64,000 nt of DNA, taken from Lewinellaceae bacterium. GTDB taxonomy: Bacteria; Bacteroidota; Bacteroidia; Chitinophagales; Saprospiraceae. Shown one piece after another: positions 48,006 through 58,000 of the stretch; positions within the stretch are counted from its first letter, which is position 1, and each line of letters opens with the position of its first letter. The position numbers and the translations under genes are program-made. The stretch spans positions 310,001 to 374,000 of the forward strand of contig JACJYD010000001.1 of the NCBI GenBank assembly GCA_020636275.1, written 5' to 3'. The notes under the pieces were generated by a model, which searched no databases, was not told the origin of the DNA, and saw only the letters and a list, made by a program, of their open reading frames with translations.

Positions 48006-50438
48006 TTAATTCACTCTTCGCCGCTCTTCTTCCGCACCGGTTTCGCGCTGGCGAGCACCTTTGAGCTTGGAGTTGCCGAAATGGCGGGTATAGGTGAGCT
48101 TGTAGGTGCGCTGGCTGAAATCGATATTGGCTTTGGAAACGAGGTTGTATTCCGGATAATCGATCTCGCTGCGAAATCTCAATGTATTGAGCAAGTCGTC
48201 GATCCCGAAGCGGAGGGTGCCGAAGTTATCTCTGAATTTTTTCTGAATGCCCAGGTTTATCGCTCCCATCGGAAGGGCTACCGAGGCGCCGAACAGCGCC
48301 CGGGACCGGTAAAAGCCGACTACTTCGGCACTGAAATCTTTGGGCAGCGTGAATGAATGTATCCAGACCGCTTGTATGTATTTCGAGCTGACCTGGATAG
48401 GAGCTCCGTCGATAAAGGTGTTTGCAACCTGCCAGGTACCGACGAGGTTGTTTTGCATCCGGTACCACTTCGACACCTGGATGGGGAAGGCCAGGGTAAA
48501 GGATGCCGTTTTGCGGTTCTTCATATTTTCCGCCGCGATGAGTTGCTGGTTGGTACCCTCGATGGTCCGCACCTGGAAGTTTGCGATAGCGCTGTCTTCG
48601 ACGGAGTATTCAAAGGAGAACAAGGCGGTTTTGAACCGGTAATCCAGCTTTACATTGTTGGAAATGGAGGGCTGCAGCGCGGCATTTCCGGAAAAGAAGG
48701 TGTAGGGGTCGAGGAAGATGACGAAGGGAGCCATGTCGTTGAATGTGGGGCGGGTGATCCGGCGGCTGTAGGAGATATTGGCCGAGTTGTTTTCGTTGAA
48801 ACTCCGCGACAGGAATACGCTCGGGAAGAGATTGCCGTATTGGCGATCCACGATATCGGGCTGTTCGGCGGAACCCAGGTTGGAGTTCGTGTATTCATAG
48901 CGGAGGCCGAGCTTGAGGTCCGATTTTTCATCGAGCTTCATGTCGAGGGCTCCGTAGGCTGCGGCAATGCTTTCGGATAATTGGTATTGAGCGGTGAGGG
49001 ACGAGTCGATCAGCTCGGTCCCATTGTCGAGATGCGCCACCTTTACATTGTTGTGGAAATGGGAGCGCGTGCCTTTGATGCCGGTTTCCAGTTTCAGTTT
49101 TTCCGAAAACCGTCTTGTGTAATCCAGTTTGCCCACACCTACTTCGAGCGGGGTGACCTTTCCGCTGAAAGTTTGTTCATGGCGGAGGAGATTCCCCGCG
49201 GCATCGGCGTAGGAAATATTGTAATGGGTGGGGTTTTCGTTGCCGTAGCGCAGGTAGTCGGCGTCGAAGGTCAGCGTCTCCTCTTCCCGGAATGTATGCT
49301 GAATGTTCAGGTTGGCGCCGCCATGCTGCCAGTGGTTGATTTCGTCATTGACGATGGTCAGCAGGGTATCGGGTACGCCGTCGAGGGAGATGGTGGAATA
49401 ATTGATGGCGTCCATACTCCAGCGGTTGTCGTAGCCCGAGACCAGGACGCCAAGTACGGTTCTGGGGCCCAGGTTCAGATCGAGACCCAACCGGGCGTTG
49501 TGGTTTTGCTGCACAGGAGAGCGTTCGCTGCGGGTGTCGGTGCGAACGAGCTTCCCCTCGAGCATCACTTGCCTGTCGATGGCAAACAATTGGTCCTGTG
49601 CATCGCGGCTGAAGGAATAGTCGCCGTAGAGATTGAGGCCTTTTTTGCGAAAGTTGAAATTGATGCCGGCAGAGGCGATCTCCCCTCTGCCGTATCCTCC
49701 GGAAAAGGTGTAAGAGCCGTTGAGACCTTGATCGTTGGTCACCTTCATTACGATATTGATGTAACCTGCGTTACCTTCCGCGTCGAAGTTGGCCGGGGGC
49801 GTGGTGATGATCTCGATCTTCTCGATATTTGCCGAAGGCATGCCGGCCAGCATTTGTACCACCGCCTCGATGGGCATCCGGTTGATCTTTCCGTTGATCA
49901 TCACGATCACTCCGTTTTTGCCTGCAATGGAAAGGAGGTTGCTCTGGCGGTTGACGACGATGCCCGGCGAGCGCTCCAGGACCTCCAAGGCCGAACTTCC
50001 GGCCGAAGTGATACTGTTTTCCACATTGATCACGAGCCGGTCGATCTTTTGTTCGTAAAACGGCTTTTTGGCAGTGACCTCCACGGTCTGCAACTCGGCC
50101 GTATTTTCCTGCAAGGTAATCTGGCCCAGATCGACCTCCGGGGTAGATGCGCTCAGATCGATGGCTTTCGAACGATAGGGTTCATAGCCCAACATGGTGA
50201 TCTCCACTACGCAAGGACCTCCGGTGGCGCCTTCGATCTGGAAAACACCTGTTTCATCCGAAATGGCGCCCTTTACAAAGGAACTGTCGGCTGAGCGCAA
50301 CAGAAAGATGTTTGCGTAAGGCAGCGGCTGATGGTCCGAATCGAGAACCGTTCCACTGATTTGAGATTGGGAAAATGCAGATTGGAAAAATGTGAGAATG
50401 GAAAGGAGGAAAAAACCTCCTCTGAATGGGGTTTTCAT
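48006..50438 (-). CDS. TonB-dependent outer-membrane receptor (OMP_b-brl_3 type)
   Basis: 810 residues. A signal peptide (MKTPFRGGFFLLSILTFFQSAFSQ) precedes a carboxypeptidase-regulatory-like domain (ISGTVLDSDHQPLPYANIFLLRSADSSFVKGAISDETGVFQIEG, about 27-70, in part), a plug with VIMINGKINRMPIEAVVQMLAGMPSANIEKIEIITTPPANFDAEGNAGYINIVM near 170-220, and a barrel ending KLTYTRHFGNSKLKG. This is the outer-membrane beta-barrel family that takes up unknown substrates, unlike SusC. The tail ends in ARQRETGAEEERRRVN, which is unusually charged for a barrel end. Confidence 0.9.
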   Translation of the reverse strand: MKTPFRGGFFLLSILTFFQSAFSQSQISGTVLDSDHQPLPYANIFLLRSADSSFVKGAISDETGVFQIEGATGGPCVVEITMLGYEPYRSKAIDLSASTPEVDLGQITLQENTAELQTVEVTAKKPFYEQKIDRLVINVENSITSAGSSALEVLERSPGIVVNRQSNLLSIAGKNGVIVMINGKINRMPIEAVVQMLAGMPSANIEKIEIITTPPANFDAEGNAGYINIVMKVTNDQGLNGSYTFSGGYGRGEIASAGINFNFRKKGLNLYGDYSFSRDAQDQLFAIDRQVMLEGKLVRTDTRSERSPVQQNHNARLGLDLNLGPRTVLGVLVSGYDNRWSMDAINYSTISLDGVPDTLLTIVNDEINHWQHGGANLNIQHTFREEETLTFDADYLRYGNENPTHYNISYADAAGNLLRHEQTFSGKVTPLEVGVGKLDYTRRFSEKLKLETGIKGTRSHFHNNVKVAHLDNGTELIDSSLTAQYQLSESIAAAYGALDMKLDEKSDLKLGLRYEYTNSNLGSAEQPDIVDRQYGNLFPSVFLSRSFNENNSANISYSRRITRPTFNDMAPFVIFLDPYTFFSGNAALQPSISNNVKLDYRFKTALFSFEYSVEDSAIANFQVRTIEGTNQQLIAAENMKNRKTASFTLAFPIQVSKWYRMQNNLVGTWQVANTFIDGAPIQVSSKYIQAVWIHSFTLPKDFSAEVVGFYRSRALFGASVALPMGAINLGIQKKFRDNFGTLRFGIDDLLNTLRFRSEIDYPEYNLVSKANIDFSQRTYKLTYTRHFGNSKLKGARQRETGAEEERRRVN

Positions 50439-50573
50439 AGTATTTGGGGGACGATTGGTGATGTGTTATTGCTCTAAAATGAGTTAGCAAGGTAATGAAA
50501 ATTTCACCTTCCTGCCTTGCAGCATTTTATAAAACTCCGGATGAGATGGGAATATTCCGGAAATCCTTCGGGG
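50439..50573. other. Intergenic region between membrane-protein gene and receptor gene
   Basis: 135 bases between the stop at 50574 and the receptor start at 50438, both on the minus strand. It should hold the promoter of the receptor gene. It contains A/T-rich sequence near 50520-50545; nothing stronger is seen. Confidence 0.4.
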
Positions 50574-51011
50574 TTATAACTTGTAATAATCCCTCGTGCG
50601 TGGCAATAACGCCACACATACGATCAGGATACCCAGGCTGGAATAAATAGTATGAATGATGGCGACGGCATTCAATACCAGGGTCTCGATATTTATCCAA
50701 ATGATCTGCCCGATACCGATATATACGGCGAAAGTCCACGCAAAATGGTAGTCGTAGAGCAGGTTCAGACGTTGGAGGGATCGACTCTGCGGTTTTTTGA
50801 TCAATCCGTAAATCACGAAGGCCGGGAATATGCCGAAGATGGTAAGCAAAATGATTCCCGGGATCAGGTAATCGTTGAACAGCGAATCTTGGATCATTTC
50901 GACCGGCATTTGAAGGAGAGAGCCATCCGGACTTATGATCAGGGCGGTGCCGCCGTAAAAAGCGCCCAGGGAAAGGAAACCCAAGAGCGCGATGAGGATC
51001 GATCTATACAT
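50574..51011 (-). CDS. Small membrane protein with four helices
   Basis: 145 residues with four hydrophobic helices: about 4-28 (ILIALLGFLSLGAFYGGTALII), 48-70 (YLIPGIILLTIFGIFPAFVIYGL), 88-110 (FAWTFAVYIGIGQIIWINI) and 114-135 (VLNAVAIIHTIYSSLGILIVCVAL). No catalytic or metal-binding motif is evident. It is a typical Bacteroidota uncharacterised membrane protein. The neighbour at 51155-51574 has the same general size and is on the same strand, but a 143-base gap with a stem-loop separates them. Confidence 0.7.
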   Translation of the reverse strand: MYRSILIALLGFLSLGAFYGGTALIISPDGSLLQMPVEMIQDSLFNDYLIPGIILLTIFGIFPAFVIYGLIKKPQSRSLQRLNLLYDYHFAWTFAVYIGIGQIIWINIETLVLNAVAIIHTIYSSLGILIVCVALLPRTRDYYKL

Positions 51012-51027
51012 GTGATCTTGATTTTTT

Positions 51028-51082
51028 ACTCCAAGAAAAGTGATTTGAGAGCCGTAGGCTCGAAAACTACTTTTCTTGGAGT
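51028..51082. repeat. Nested inverted repeat after the 51.2-kb gene
   Basis: ACTCCAAGAAAAGT (51028-51041) pairs perfectly with ACTTTTCTTGGAGT (51069-51082), 14 bases. Inside is a second short stem, GAGCC/GGCTC around GTA (about 51049-51061). The result is a cruciform-capable sequence just downstream of the minus-strand gene at 51155, suitable as a terminator. Confidence 0.65.
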
Positions 51083-51154
51083 ATAACAGGGCGATTTAAT
51101 GCTTGAGACAAAATTATGGAAGCAATCACATGGATTTGATTTTTCTCCACTTTT

Positions 51155-51574
51155 TTATTTGAAAAATAATACGGCGATCACTACGATAGTCAAAGCGGTG
51201 AACAAGGCCAGTCTGCCGTAAATAGCCGTCTTTTGGAAGTGGATCCGCGCATCCCCTTTTTTTGCCTTTTGCCCTTCAGCGTGGATCAGGAAGATCAGTA
51301 CAGCCAAAACCGAGACCAGGAGCAGCTTGACGATCAGCAGGGGGGAGGAAGCAAGCAAGCCCCAATGCGGGCTCATAAGCCAGAGTCCGGATACGACCAG
51401 CAATGTCAGGCCGACCTGACCCATTCTGCTGAGTGCCAGGAGGTTCAACTGAAATTTCAGGGCATCCGTTTCTGCCATTTTCGAACTGGCAATCCCCAGG
51501 AACATATAGGCCAGACTTGTGCCCAAGCCCATGGCCAAACCGATAAAATGGATGATCAGAATAATTTCACGCAT
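51155..51574 (-). CDS. Small membrane protein (CopD/DUF2269-like arrangement)
   Basis: 139 residues from ATG at 51574 (MREIILIIHFIGLAMGLGTSLAYMFLG); the frame to 51640 is rejected because it adds a segment without a signal pattern. Four hydrophobic helices are visible: about 5-27, 48-68 (MGQVGLTLLVVSGLWLM), 75-98 (SPLLIVKLLLVSVLAVLIFLI) and 116-138. A His in the first helix (IIHFIG) and a general resemblance to CopD/DUF2269 suggest possible metal or haem association, but this is weak. It lies 93 bases from the AraC-type gene. Confidence 0.65.
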   Translation of the reverse strand: MREIILIIHFIGLAMGLGTSLAYMFLGIASSKMAETDALKFQLNLLALSRMGQVGLTLLVVSGLWLMSPHWGLLASSPLLIVKLLLVSVLAVLIFLIHAEGQKAKKGDARIHFQKTAIYGRLALFTALTIVVIAVLFFK

Positions 51575-51666
51575 AACAGTTCTTTTTTGTGCTTGATAAA
51601 ATATTGCTCTATACAAACACAAAATTAGCGCTGTATACAATGCCCGAATTGTACAGGAGTAACATG

Positions 51667-52473
51667 CTACCAGGGTAGTACCCGGGGAAGGCCGGTCGAC
51701 CTGCTTTTATACTGCCCCGGGGTCATCCGGGCGAATTCGTCGAAAGTCCGGATAAAATGGGCCTGGTCGTAAAAACCGCACTCGAACCCGATCTGCGTCA
51801 GGCTCAGGCCGGTTTGATGAATGAGGTCGATGGAATGCAGGAATTGTTCCAGACGCATGAGTTTGCCGGGCGTGAGCCCCAGCCAATCCTTGAAGATCCG
51901 GTGGGTATGCATCTTGCTGTAACCCGAGTAGGCTTCAATATCCAGACGCTTTCCCTGCAGGGTGTCCTGCTTCATTTTCTCCACCGTCCGGTTCAATTTC
52001 ATGGCCAGAGGCAGGTCTTCGACGCGGTTCAGTTTTTCGTAGAAATGGTTTTCCAGCCAAAAGGCCCGTTCCCGAAAGGTGCTAAGGGAACGGATATGGT
52101 CTTCAATATAGTCCAGTTCCTGGATAAAGTCGCCTTCGATAGCCAGGTCTTTGACTTCTTCGGTGGGCATTTGAAAAAAAGCCCTCATAGCGGCCGGATG
52201 CAGGATAAGTCCAACCACGTGGAGTCCTCCCATGTCGAAATAAAGCGGCTTGGTATGAAGTCCAGAGAGAAAACAAAAAGTCTCCGTGGGATTGAAGACC
52301 TTCGAATCGACCTTTTCTCCTGATGCGCTTTTTATCTTTTGTCCGATGTTGAAGATCAGCGTGACGCTACCGTCAGGCAAAAATTGGACCCTGGCGGGAC
52401 CTGGTACCTTCCTTTCATAAATGGAAATGACCAGATTGTTGAGCCTGGCAGGCTTGTAGGTTTTGAACTCCAT
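51667..52473 (-). CDS. AraC-family transcriptional regulator
   Basis: 268 residues. The N-terminal ~150 residues resemble the DUF6597 sensor-type domain (VQFLPDGSVTLIFNIGQ, ETFCFLSGLHTKPLYFDMGGLHVVGLILHPAAMRAFF). The C-terminal ~100 residues are two helix-turn-helix units of AraC (LDIEAYSGYSKMHTHRIFKDWLGLTPGKLMRLEQFLHSI... GLSLTQIGFECGFYDQAHFIRTFDEFARMTPGQYK, in part), with the conserved Phe-Ile-Arg and Pro-Gly-Gln-Tyr. It likely activates nearby genes, such as the small membrane protein or the dioxygenase on each side, in response to a small molecule. Confidence 0.9.
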   Translation of the reverse strand: MEFKTYKPARLNNLVISIYERKVPGPARVQFLPDGSVTLIFNIGQKIKSASGEKVDSKVFNPTETFCFLSGLHTKPLYFDMGGLHVVGLILHPAAMRAFFQMPTEEVKDLAIEGDFIQELDYIEDHIRSLSTFRERAFWLENHFYEKLNRVEDLPLAMKLNRTVEKMKQDTLQGKRLDIEAYSGYSKMHTHRIFKDWLGLTPGKLMRLEQFLHSIDLIHQTGLSLTQIGFECGFYDQAHFIRTFDEFARMTPGQYKSRSTGLPRVLPW

Positions 52474-52526
52474 CCACTTGCCGCGTATTAATACAGCGGT
52501 TCAGAAATAAATTTATAAAAATTTAT

Positions 52527-53411
52527 TTAACTGATTTTCACTGAAGTCATCGTCAACGACCCGGCCAGGGCCTGGTCGTTGAACAGGGATATCGTTTCAT
52601 CCTTTTCCTGCAGGGCCAGTGCATAGAGAAGGGGCAGATAGTGTTCCGGCGTGGGGATAGCCAGGTCGAAGGCCTTGCCTTGCGACCGGAAATTGATCAG
52701 CTGCTGATGGTCGCCCGACAGAATATAGCTTTTCATCTTTTCGCTGGCTTCGATCGCCCAGTCGTACCCGTAACCGGTTTCGTTCAGCCGGTCCCAGGCC
52801 ACCATGCGGAGGTTGTGCACCATATTCCCGCTCCCGATGATCAGCACGCCTTTTCTGCGGAGGGAGGCGAGTTCCTTTGCCAGTTCATAGTGATATACCG
52901 GAGATTGGTAGTGATCGAGGCTCATCTGGATCACGGGCACATCCGCATTGGGGTACAGGTGCTTGATGACAGACCAGGCGCCGTGGTCCAGGCCCCATTT
53001 TTCGTCGAGGTCTACCTGTGCTTTCGTCACCATTCCCTGGACTTCCCGTGCCAGTTCCGGGCTGCCGGGGGCGGGGTATTGCACTTCGTACAACTCTTTT
53101 GGAAATCCGCCGAAATCGTGGATGGTCCGCGGGGTTTCCATCGCTGTTACGAAAGTCCCTCTGGTTTCCCAATGGGCCGACACGCACAGAATGGCAGTTG
53201 GAGTGGGTAGGTCCTTCGCGGTTCTCCGGAACCCAGCCACGAATTCATTTTCTTCGATGGCGTTCATCGGGCTTCCGTGGCCCAGGAACAACACCGGCAT
53301 TCGTTCGGTGGGATCCAGCGATCCCGCTATCTTTCTAAGATTGCTCAATTTCATGGCTAATCCGGCTACGGGTAAAATGGCTAATATTTTAAGAAAGCTT
53401 TTCCTGTCCAT
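52527..53411 (-). CDS. ygiD: Extradiol dioxygenase of the DODA (4,5-DOPA dioxygenase) type
   Basis: 294 residues. The N-terminus (MDRKSFLKILAILPVAGLAMKL) is hydrophobic, so the protein may be exported or membrane-attached, unlike E. coli YgiD. The metal-binding site of the class III extradiol family is present: His in LGHGSPMNAI near residue 44, His in CVSAHWETRG near 80, and His in GSGNMVHNLR near 200; the catalytic His lies in EKWGLDHGAWSV near 143. DODA-type enzymes open catechol rings of DOPA or similar compounds. The reaction in Bacteroidota is not settled. It is a single-gene unit next to the AraC regulator. Confidence 0.85.
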   Translation of the reverse strand: MDRKSFLKILAILPVAGLAMKLSNLRKIAGSLDPTERMPVLFLGHGSPMNAIEENEFVAGFRRTAKDLPTPTAILCVSAHWETRGTFVTAMETPRTIHDFGGFPKELYEVQYPAPGSPELAREVQGMVTKAQVDLDEKWGLDHGAWSVIKHLYPNADVPVIQMSLDHYQSPVYHYELAKELASLRRKGVLIIGSGNMVHNLRMVAWDRLNETGYGYDWAIEASEKMKSYILSGDHQQLINFRSQGKAFDLAIPTPEHYLPLLYALALQEKDETISLFNDQALAGSLTMTSVKIS

Positions 53412-53966
53412 TTAGTTGGCAATTTGGTTTTAGTAGTGTGACAAAACAATAATTTCTTGCCAAAGAAAATAAAACCATTGGATAGACAATTTGGGAGTGA
53501 TTACATCCCATCCCTTCAACAATTGAAAACGATCCAAGTTTGCTATGAGGTGTTGGGCGTCAAGGGGAAGGTCGTTGCATACTTGTCATTTGTCCAACTC
53601 AAGGCAAAAGGCCTTCAAATCTAGCATTTCCTCCGGCTGAATTGAATACCTTGGGCGATCATCTTCTGAAAGTACGTCTGGATCGGGGCTTATCTCAACC
53701 TGATGAGCCAGGATACTACAAGTGACGCCAGATACGGTAGCAGGATGGAAGTTGAACCGACACCTATCCCCTGCAGGGTACACTATGTCTATCATTGAGT
53801 TCCTGGGCTATTTCCCGTTCAAAGTCGATGAGATTTTATACCCTGGATATTCTCTGGTTGGCTTTTAAGCGGTAAGTATGGACGATATATTTAACGTCTG
53901 CTTATTGAAGGCAAAGCAATCCGTCTCAACGTACTTCTTGAATTTTTTGAGTCTAAAAGAATACTA
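53412..53966. other. 555-base stretch with no confident gene
   Basis: The stretch lies between the dioxygenase gene start (53411) and the AraC stop (53967). On the minus strand 53586-53795 is open for 69 codons (MIDIVYPAGDRCRFNFHPATV...), and on the plus strand a 48-codon frame runs from TTG at 53478. Neither has a recognisable family, a signal peptide or strong coding-like bias. The region is A+T-richer than the neighbouring genes and may be a decayed gene. I would not call either frame a gene on this evidence. Confidence 0.4.
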
Positions 53967-54929
53967 TTAAGATTGGTGCCCCTTCATCTCCCTGTACGCC
54001 TTTGGCGATACCCCCATCACCTTTGAAAATATCCGGGAAAAATAATAGGCATCGTCCATCCCCAAACAGATGGCGATCTCCTTGATACGCAACTCTGTGA
54101 AGAGCAGGTACTGGCAGGCTTTCTGCATTTTCAGGTGGTTAAAATACTCGATAGGTGGGAAACCGGTCTTTTTTTTGAAGAGAAAAGAAAAATGAGAAGT
54201 GGAGAGGTTGACTGAACTGGCAATCTCCTCCAGTGTAAGCATCCGGTCGAGGTTGGCCCGGAAGAATTCGATGGCCTGGTCCACGTTATCATGCTGGGGC
54301 GGCTGGTCCGGAGTGCCGAATTTTTCGTTGTAGATGAGGGTGGTGAGGAAATGGGACAAACACATGTTGGAGTATACCAGGTTGTCGCTCCCGTAGCCTT
54401 TTTCCAATTGGTTGTATATCTCTTCAAACAAGGCAATACTGCTCCCCGCGTGGCGAAGGTACCCTTTGGCTCCCCCGAATTGCTTGTTGATGAGGGAAAC
54501 AATGGCCTCGGAGATGCTCCCCTTGAAGTGAACCCAGTAAATAGTCCATGGATGGTCAGAGTCGGCGGCGTACCAATGAGGCGCGTCGCGGGGAATGATT
54601 AGAAAGTCACCCGGCCGGATATGCAGCTTTTCGCCGTTGATCTCTGCTGCGCCCGACCCCGTCTGGCAATAGATCAGGATATGCTGGTCGGCTCCTGTCG
54701 GCCGCTCCCGGAAATGGTATTTCGCCCGGGGATAATAGCCGATATCGGTCACGTACAGCGTACTGATAATGCTGTTCTTCTCGCATTGGTTTGCCAATAT
54801 CCTCCTGGGGATGACGATGGCCTTCTGCCCTTCGAAGCCTTCTTTTTTCTTTAGCTGTATCATTGTTGCCATGGAATCCATTTCCAGGAGCTTGTATTCC
54901 TGGCCACTAAAAATAGTAAGAAAATCCAT
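53967..54929 (-). CDS. AraC-family regulator of the galactan locus
   Basis: 320 residues. The N-terminal part is an AraC-type sugar-binding cupin (YFIxxGxxxxxxNGEKLHIRPGDFLIIPRDAPHWYAADSDHPWTIYWVHFKGS, about residues 90-145, in part). The C-terminal ~100 residues are the two AraC helix-turn-helix units (RMLTLEEIASSVNLSTSHFSFLFKKKTGFPPIEYFNHLKMQKACQYLL and RIKEIAICLGMDDAYYFSRIFSKVMGVSPKAYREM, in part). It lies divergent from the DUF5107-TPR gene (55001) with a 71-base gap, so its sites should be in that gap. Control of the galactan locus is inferred from position. Confidence 0.92.
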   Translation of the reverse strand: MDFLTIFSGQEYKLLEMDSMATMIQLKKKEGFEGQKAIVIPRRILANQCEKNSIISTLYVTDIGYYPRAKYHFRERPTGADQHILIYCQTGSGAAEINGEKLHIRPGDFLIIPRDAPHWYAADSDHPWTIYWVHFKGSISEAIVSLINKQFGGAKGYLRHAGSSIALFEEIYNQLEKGYGSDNLVYSNMCLSHFLTTLIYNEKFGTPDQPPQHDNVDQAIEFFRANLDRMLTLEEIASSVNLSTSHFSFLFKKKTGFPPIEYFNHLKMQKACQYLLFTELRIKEIAICLGMDDAYYFSRIFSKVMGVSPKAYREMKGHQS

Positions 54930-55000
54930 TAAATCCCGAAAATGCTCTATCTATTTATGAGGGGTAACAATGAAATTTACCATAAAAAATTCCAGCCGCT
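54930..55000. promoter_or_regulatory. Divergent promoter region of the galactan locus
   Basis: 71 bases between the AraC-type start and the DUF5107 gene start. It must carry both promoters. On the plus strand TATCTATTTATG (about 54944-54956) loosely resembles a TAnnTTTG -7 element. No clear repeat for AraC was found by eye. Confidence 0.4.
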
Positions 55001-58000
55001 ATGTCAAGTTACGTATCAGTATGGGAGGATCAGGTGATAATTCCCACTTACGGGATCGGGAAGCCGGAAAAGAACCCTATGTTCCTGGAAAAGCGGGTGT
55101 ACCAAGGGAGCAGCGGGGTGGTGTATCCTTACCCGGTCATCGAAAAGATCTCCAATGAAAAATTTGACAAGTCCTATAACGGCCTCTGGCTTGAAAACCG
55201 TTACCTGAAAATCCTCATCCTGCCCGAATTGGGAGGCAGGGTGCAGATGGCTTTCGACAAGATCAAGCAACGCCACTTCATCTATTACAACCAGGTGATC
55301 AAGCCCGCGCTAGTTGGCCTGACCGGTCCCTGGATCTCCGGCGGACTCGAATTCAATTGGCCGCAGCACCACCGGCCCTCCACGTTCGAGCCAGTGGACT
55401 ATACAATAGAAGAACATGCCGACGGTAGCAAGACGGTATGGGTCAACGAGGTCGAACGCATGTTCCGCACCAAAGGCATGGCGGGATTCACGCTTTACCC
55501 CGACAAAGCCTACCTGGAGATCAAAGGAAGGCTATACAACCGAACGCCCTTTCCGCAAACCTTTCTCTGGTGGGCCAACCCGGCCGTTCACGTGGGCGAT
55601 CATTACCAGTCGGTCTTCCCGCCAGATGTGTGCGCCGTTTATGACCACGGAAAACGCGATGTGTCCGAATTCCCCATAGCCAAAGGGGTTTATTACAAAG
55701 TCAATTACGCGCCTGGCACGGATATTTCCTGGTATAAAAATATACCGGTGCCCACCTCTTTCATGGCGGTTTCCTCCAAATTCGATTTCATGGGTGGTTA
55801 CGAGCACGATACCCGCGGCGGATTGCTGCATGTGGCCGACCACCATATCTCTCCTGGCAAAAAACAGTGGACCTGGGGCAACGGCCCCTTCGGATACGCA
55901 TGGGACCGCAACCTCACGGACAGTGATGGACCCTACATCGAGCTTATGACGGGCGTGTTTACCGACAATCAGCCGGATTTTTCCTGGATACAACCTTTCG
56001 AGGAAAAAACCTTCACCCAATATTTCATGCCCTACGCGGAGATCGGATTGGTGAAAAACGCCACCAAGGAAGCGGCCGTCAATTTGGAATGGAGGGGGAA
56101 CCATGTCGATATCCATATATATGCCACCTCTCCCTATCCCCGGATCGAGGTCGAATTGAAAAATGTTGCGACAGGGAAGGTCATGTTCTCCGAATTGATC
56201 TCCATTTCCCCCGAAACGCCCTATTTTAAAACCATTCAACATTCTGATCACGTCATTCCCGAGGATATCCGTCTGTCGGTAATCGATGTCCAAACGAAAA
56301 GAGAGCTGGTCGGCTACCAGCAGGAAAGGCGGCCGGAGTTGGAAATCCCCGCTCCTGCAGCCGCAGCGAAAAGTCCGACTGACACGGAGAACAACGAACA
56401 GCTCTACCTTACCGGCCTCCATCTCGAACAGTACCGCCATGCCACCTATGTGGCTGTCGATTATTACGAAGAAGCCCTCCGACGCGACCCTGGTGACGCA
56501 CGAAACAACAACGCGCTGGGACTTTGGTACCTCCGGCGGGGAAAGGTGGAAAAGTCTGAAGAGTATTTCCGCACAGCCATCCAAACGCTAACCCGGCGCA
56601 ATCCTAACCCTTACGACGGGGAGCCCTTTTACAACCTGGGGATGGCCCTCCTGTTCCAGGAAAAATATGACGAAGCGTTCGACGCTTTTTACAAATCCGT
56701 CTGGAACGATGCCTGGCAGCACGCAGGCTTTCTGCAACTGGCACGGATCGCCTTAAGGTGGGGACGTTATGAAGAAGCGCTGGAACTGGTTGAAAAGTCT
56801 CTCGTAAGAAATTACCACAGTCACACAGCCCGCCACCTGAAAGCCGTGATCCTTCGCAAACAAGGCCGGGCGGACGAGGCACTAAGGTCCATCGGGGAGT
56901 CCCTATCCTTTGATCCTTTCAACTTCGGATGCCTGTACGAGCAGTATCTGAGCCCAAGTGGAAATAAGTCAGGGCTTTCCCGGTTAAAAACCCTGATGCG
57001 GGATTGGGAGAGCAATTATCTCGAATATGCGCTGGATTATGCGCATGCCGGACAGTATGGCGAAGCGGAAACCTTTTTGCGACTCTTCGCCGATGCCCGT
57101 CCGGATTGTTCCCCAATGGTGTATTATTACCTGGCCTGGTTTCATTTCAAAATGGGACTTTCAGCGGAGGCTACCGAATATTTGAGTCGTGCAGCGTCTG
57201 CCAAGTCCGATTTTTGTTTCCCTAACCGGCTGGAAGATGCTCTCGTCCTGCAGTATGCAATCGCGAGCAACCCGGTTGACGCCAAGGCGCCTTACTACCT
57301 CGGCAATTTCTGGTACGACAAGCGGCAATATGCCGAAGCCATCGAATGCTGGGAGCGCTCTGTGAAACTCGACCCGGCTTTCCCTACCGCCCGCCGAAAC
57401 CTGGCGCTGGCCTATTTCAACAAAAAAAACGATCCGGTCAAAGCCATGGCATTCCTGGAAAAGGCCTTCCAGCTCGACCAATCAGACGCCCGGGTACTGA
57501 TGGAGTTGGATCAACTTTACAGGAATCTCAACAAACCCCACTCCGATCGGCTCGCCTTTCTGGAAAATCATCTCGACCTCGTGTTGTCGCGCGACGATCT
57601 GTATCTGGAACGGATTACTCTTTACAATCAACTTCATCGTTTCGAGGAGGCCAGGGCGCTGCTCGCAGCATTCTGCTTCCATCCCTGGGAAGGCGGGGAA
57701 GGGAAGGTAGTGGGGCAACACCTCATTTGCCACCTCGAACTGGCCAAACTGGCCATCTCGGTAAAGGAATACTGGAAAGCGATCGACTTATTAGAGCAGG
57801 CAGAAAATTACCCGGAAAATCTGGGTGAAGGCAAATTGCCCGGGGTGCAGGAAAACGACATTCACTATTATAAGGGTATTGCCCTGGAAGGGCTGGATCG
57901 ACGGGAGGAAGCGATGGCATTCTTCCAAAAAGCCACCGAAGGTATTGCCGAACCGGTGCAGGCCATCTTTTACAACGATCCGCAACCCGACAAAATATTC

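Noticed and set aside
53586..53795. 69-codon minus-strand open frame as a gene
   Set aside because: No family match, signal peptide or neighbour link, and it lies in an A+T-rich stretch where such frames arise by chance.
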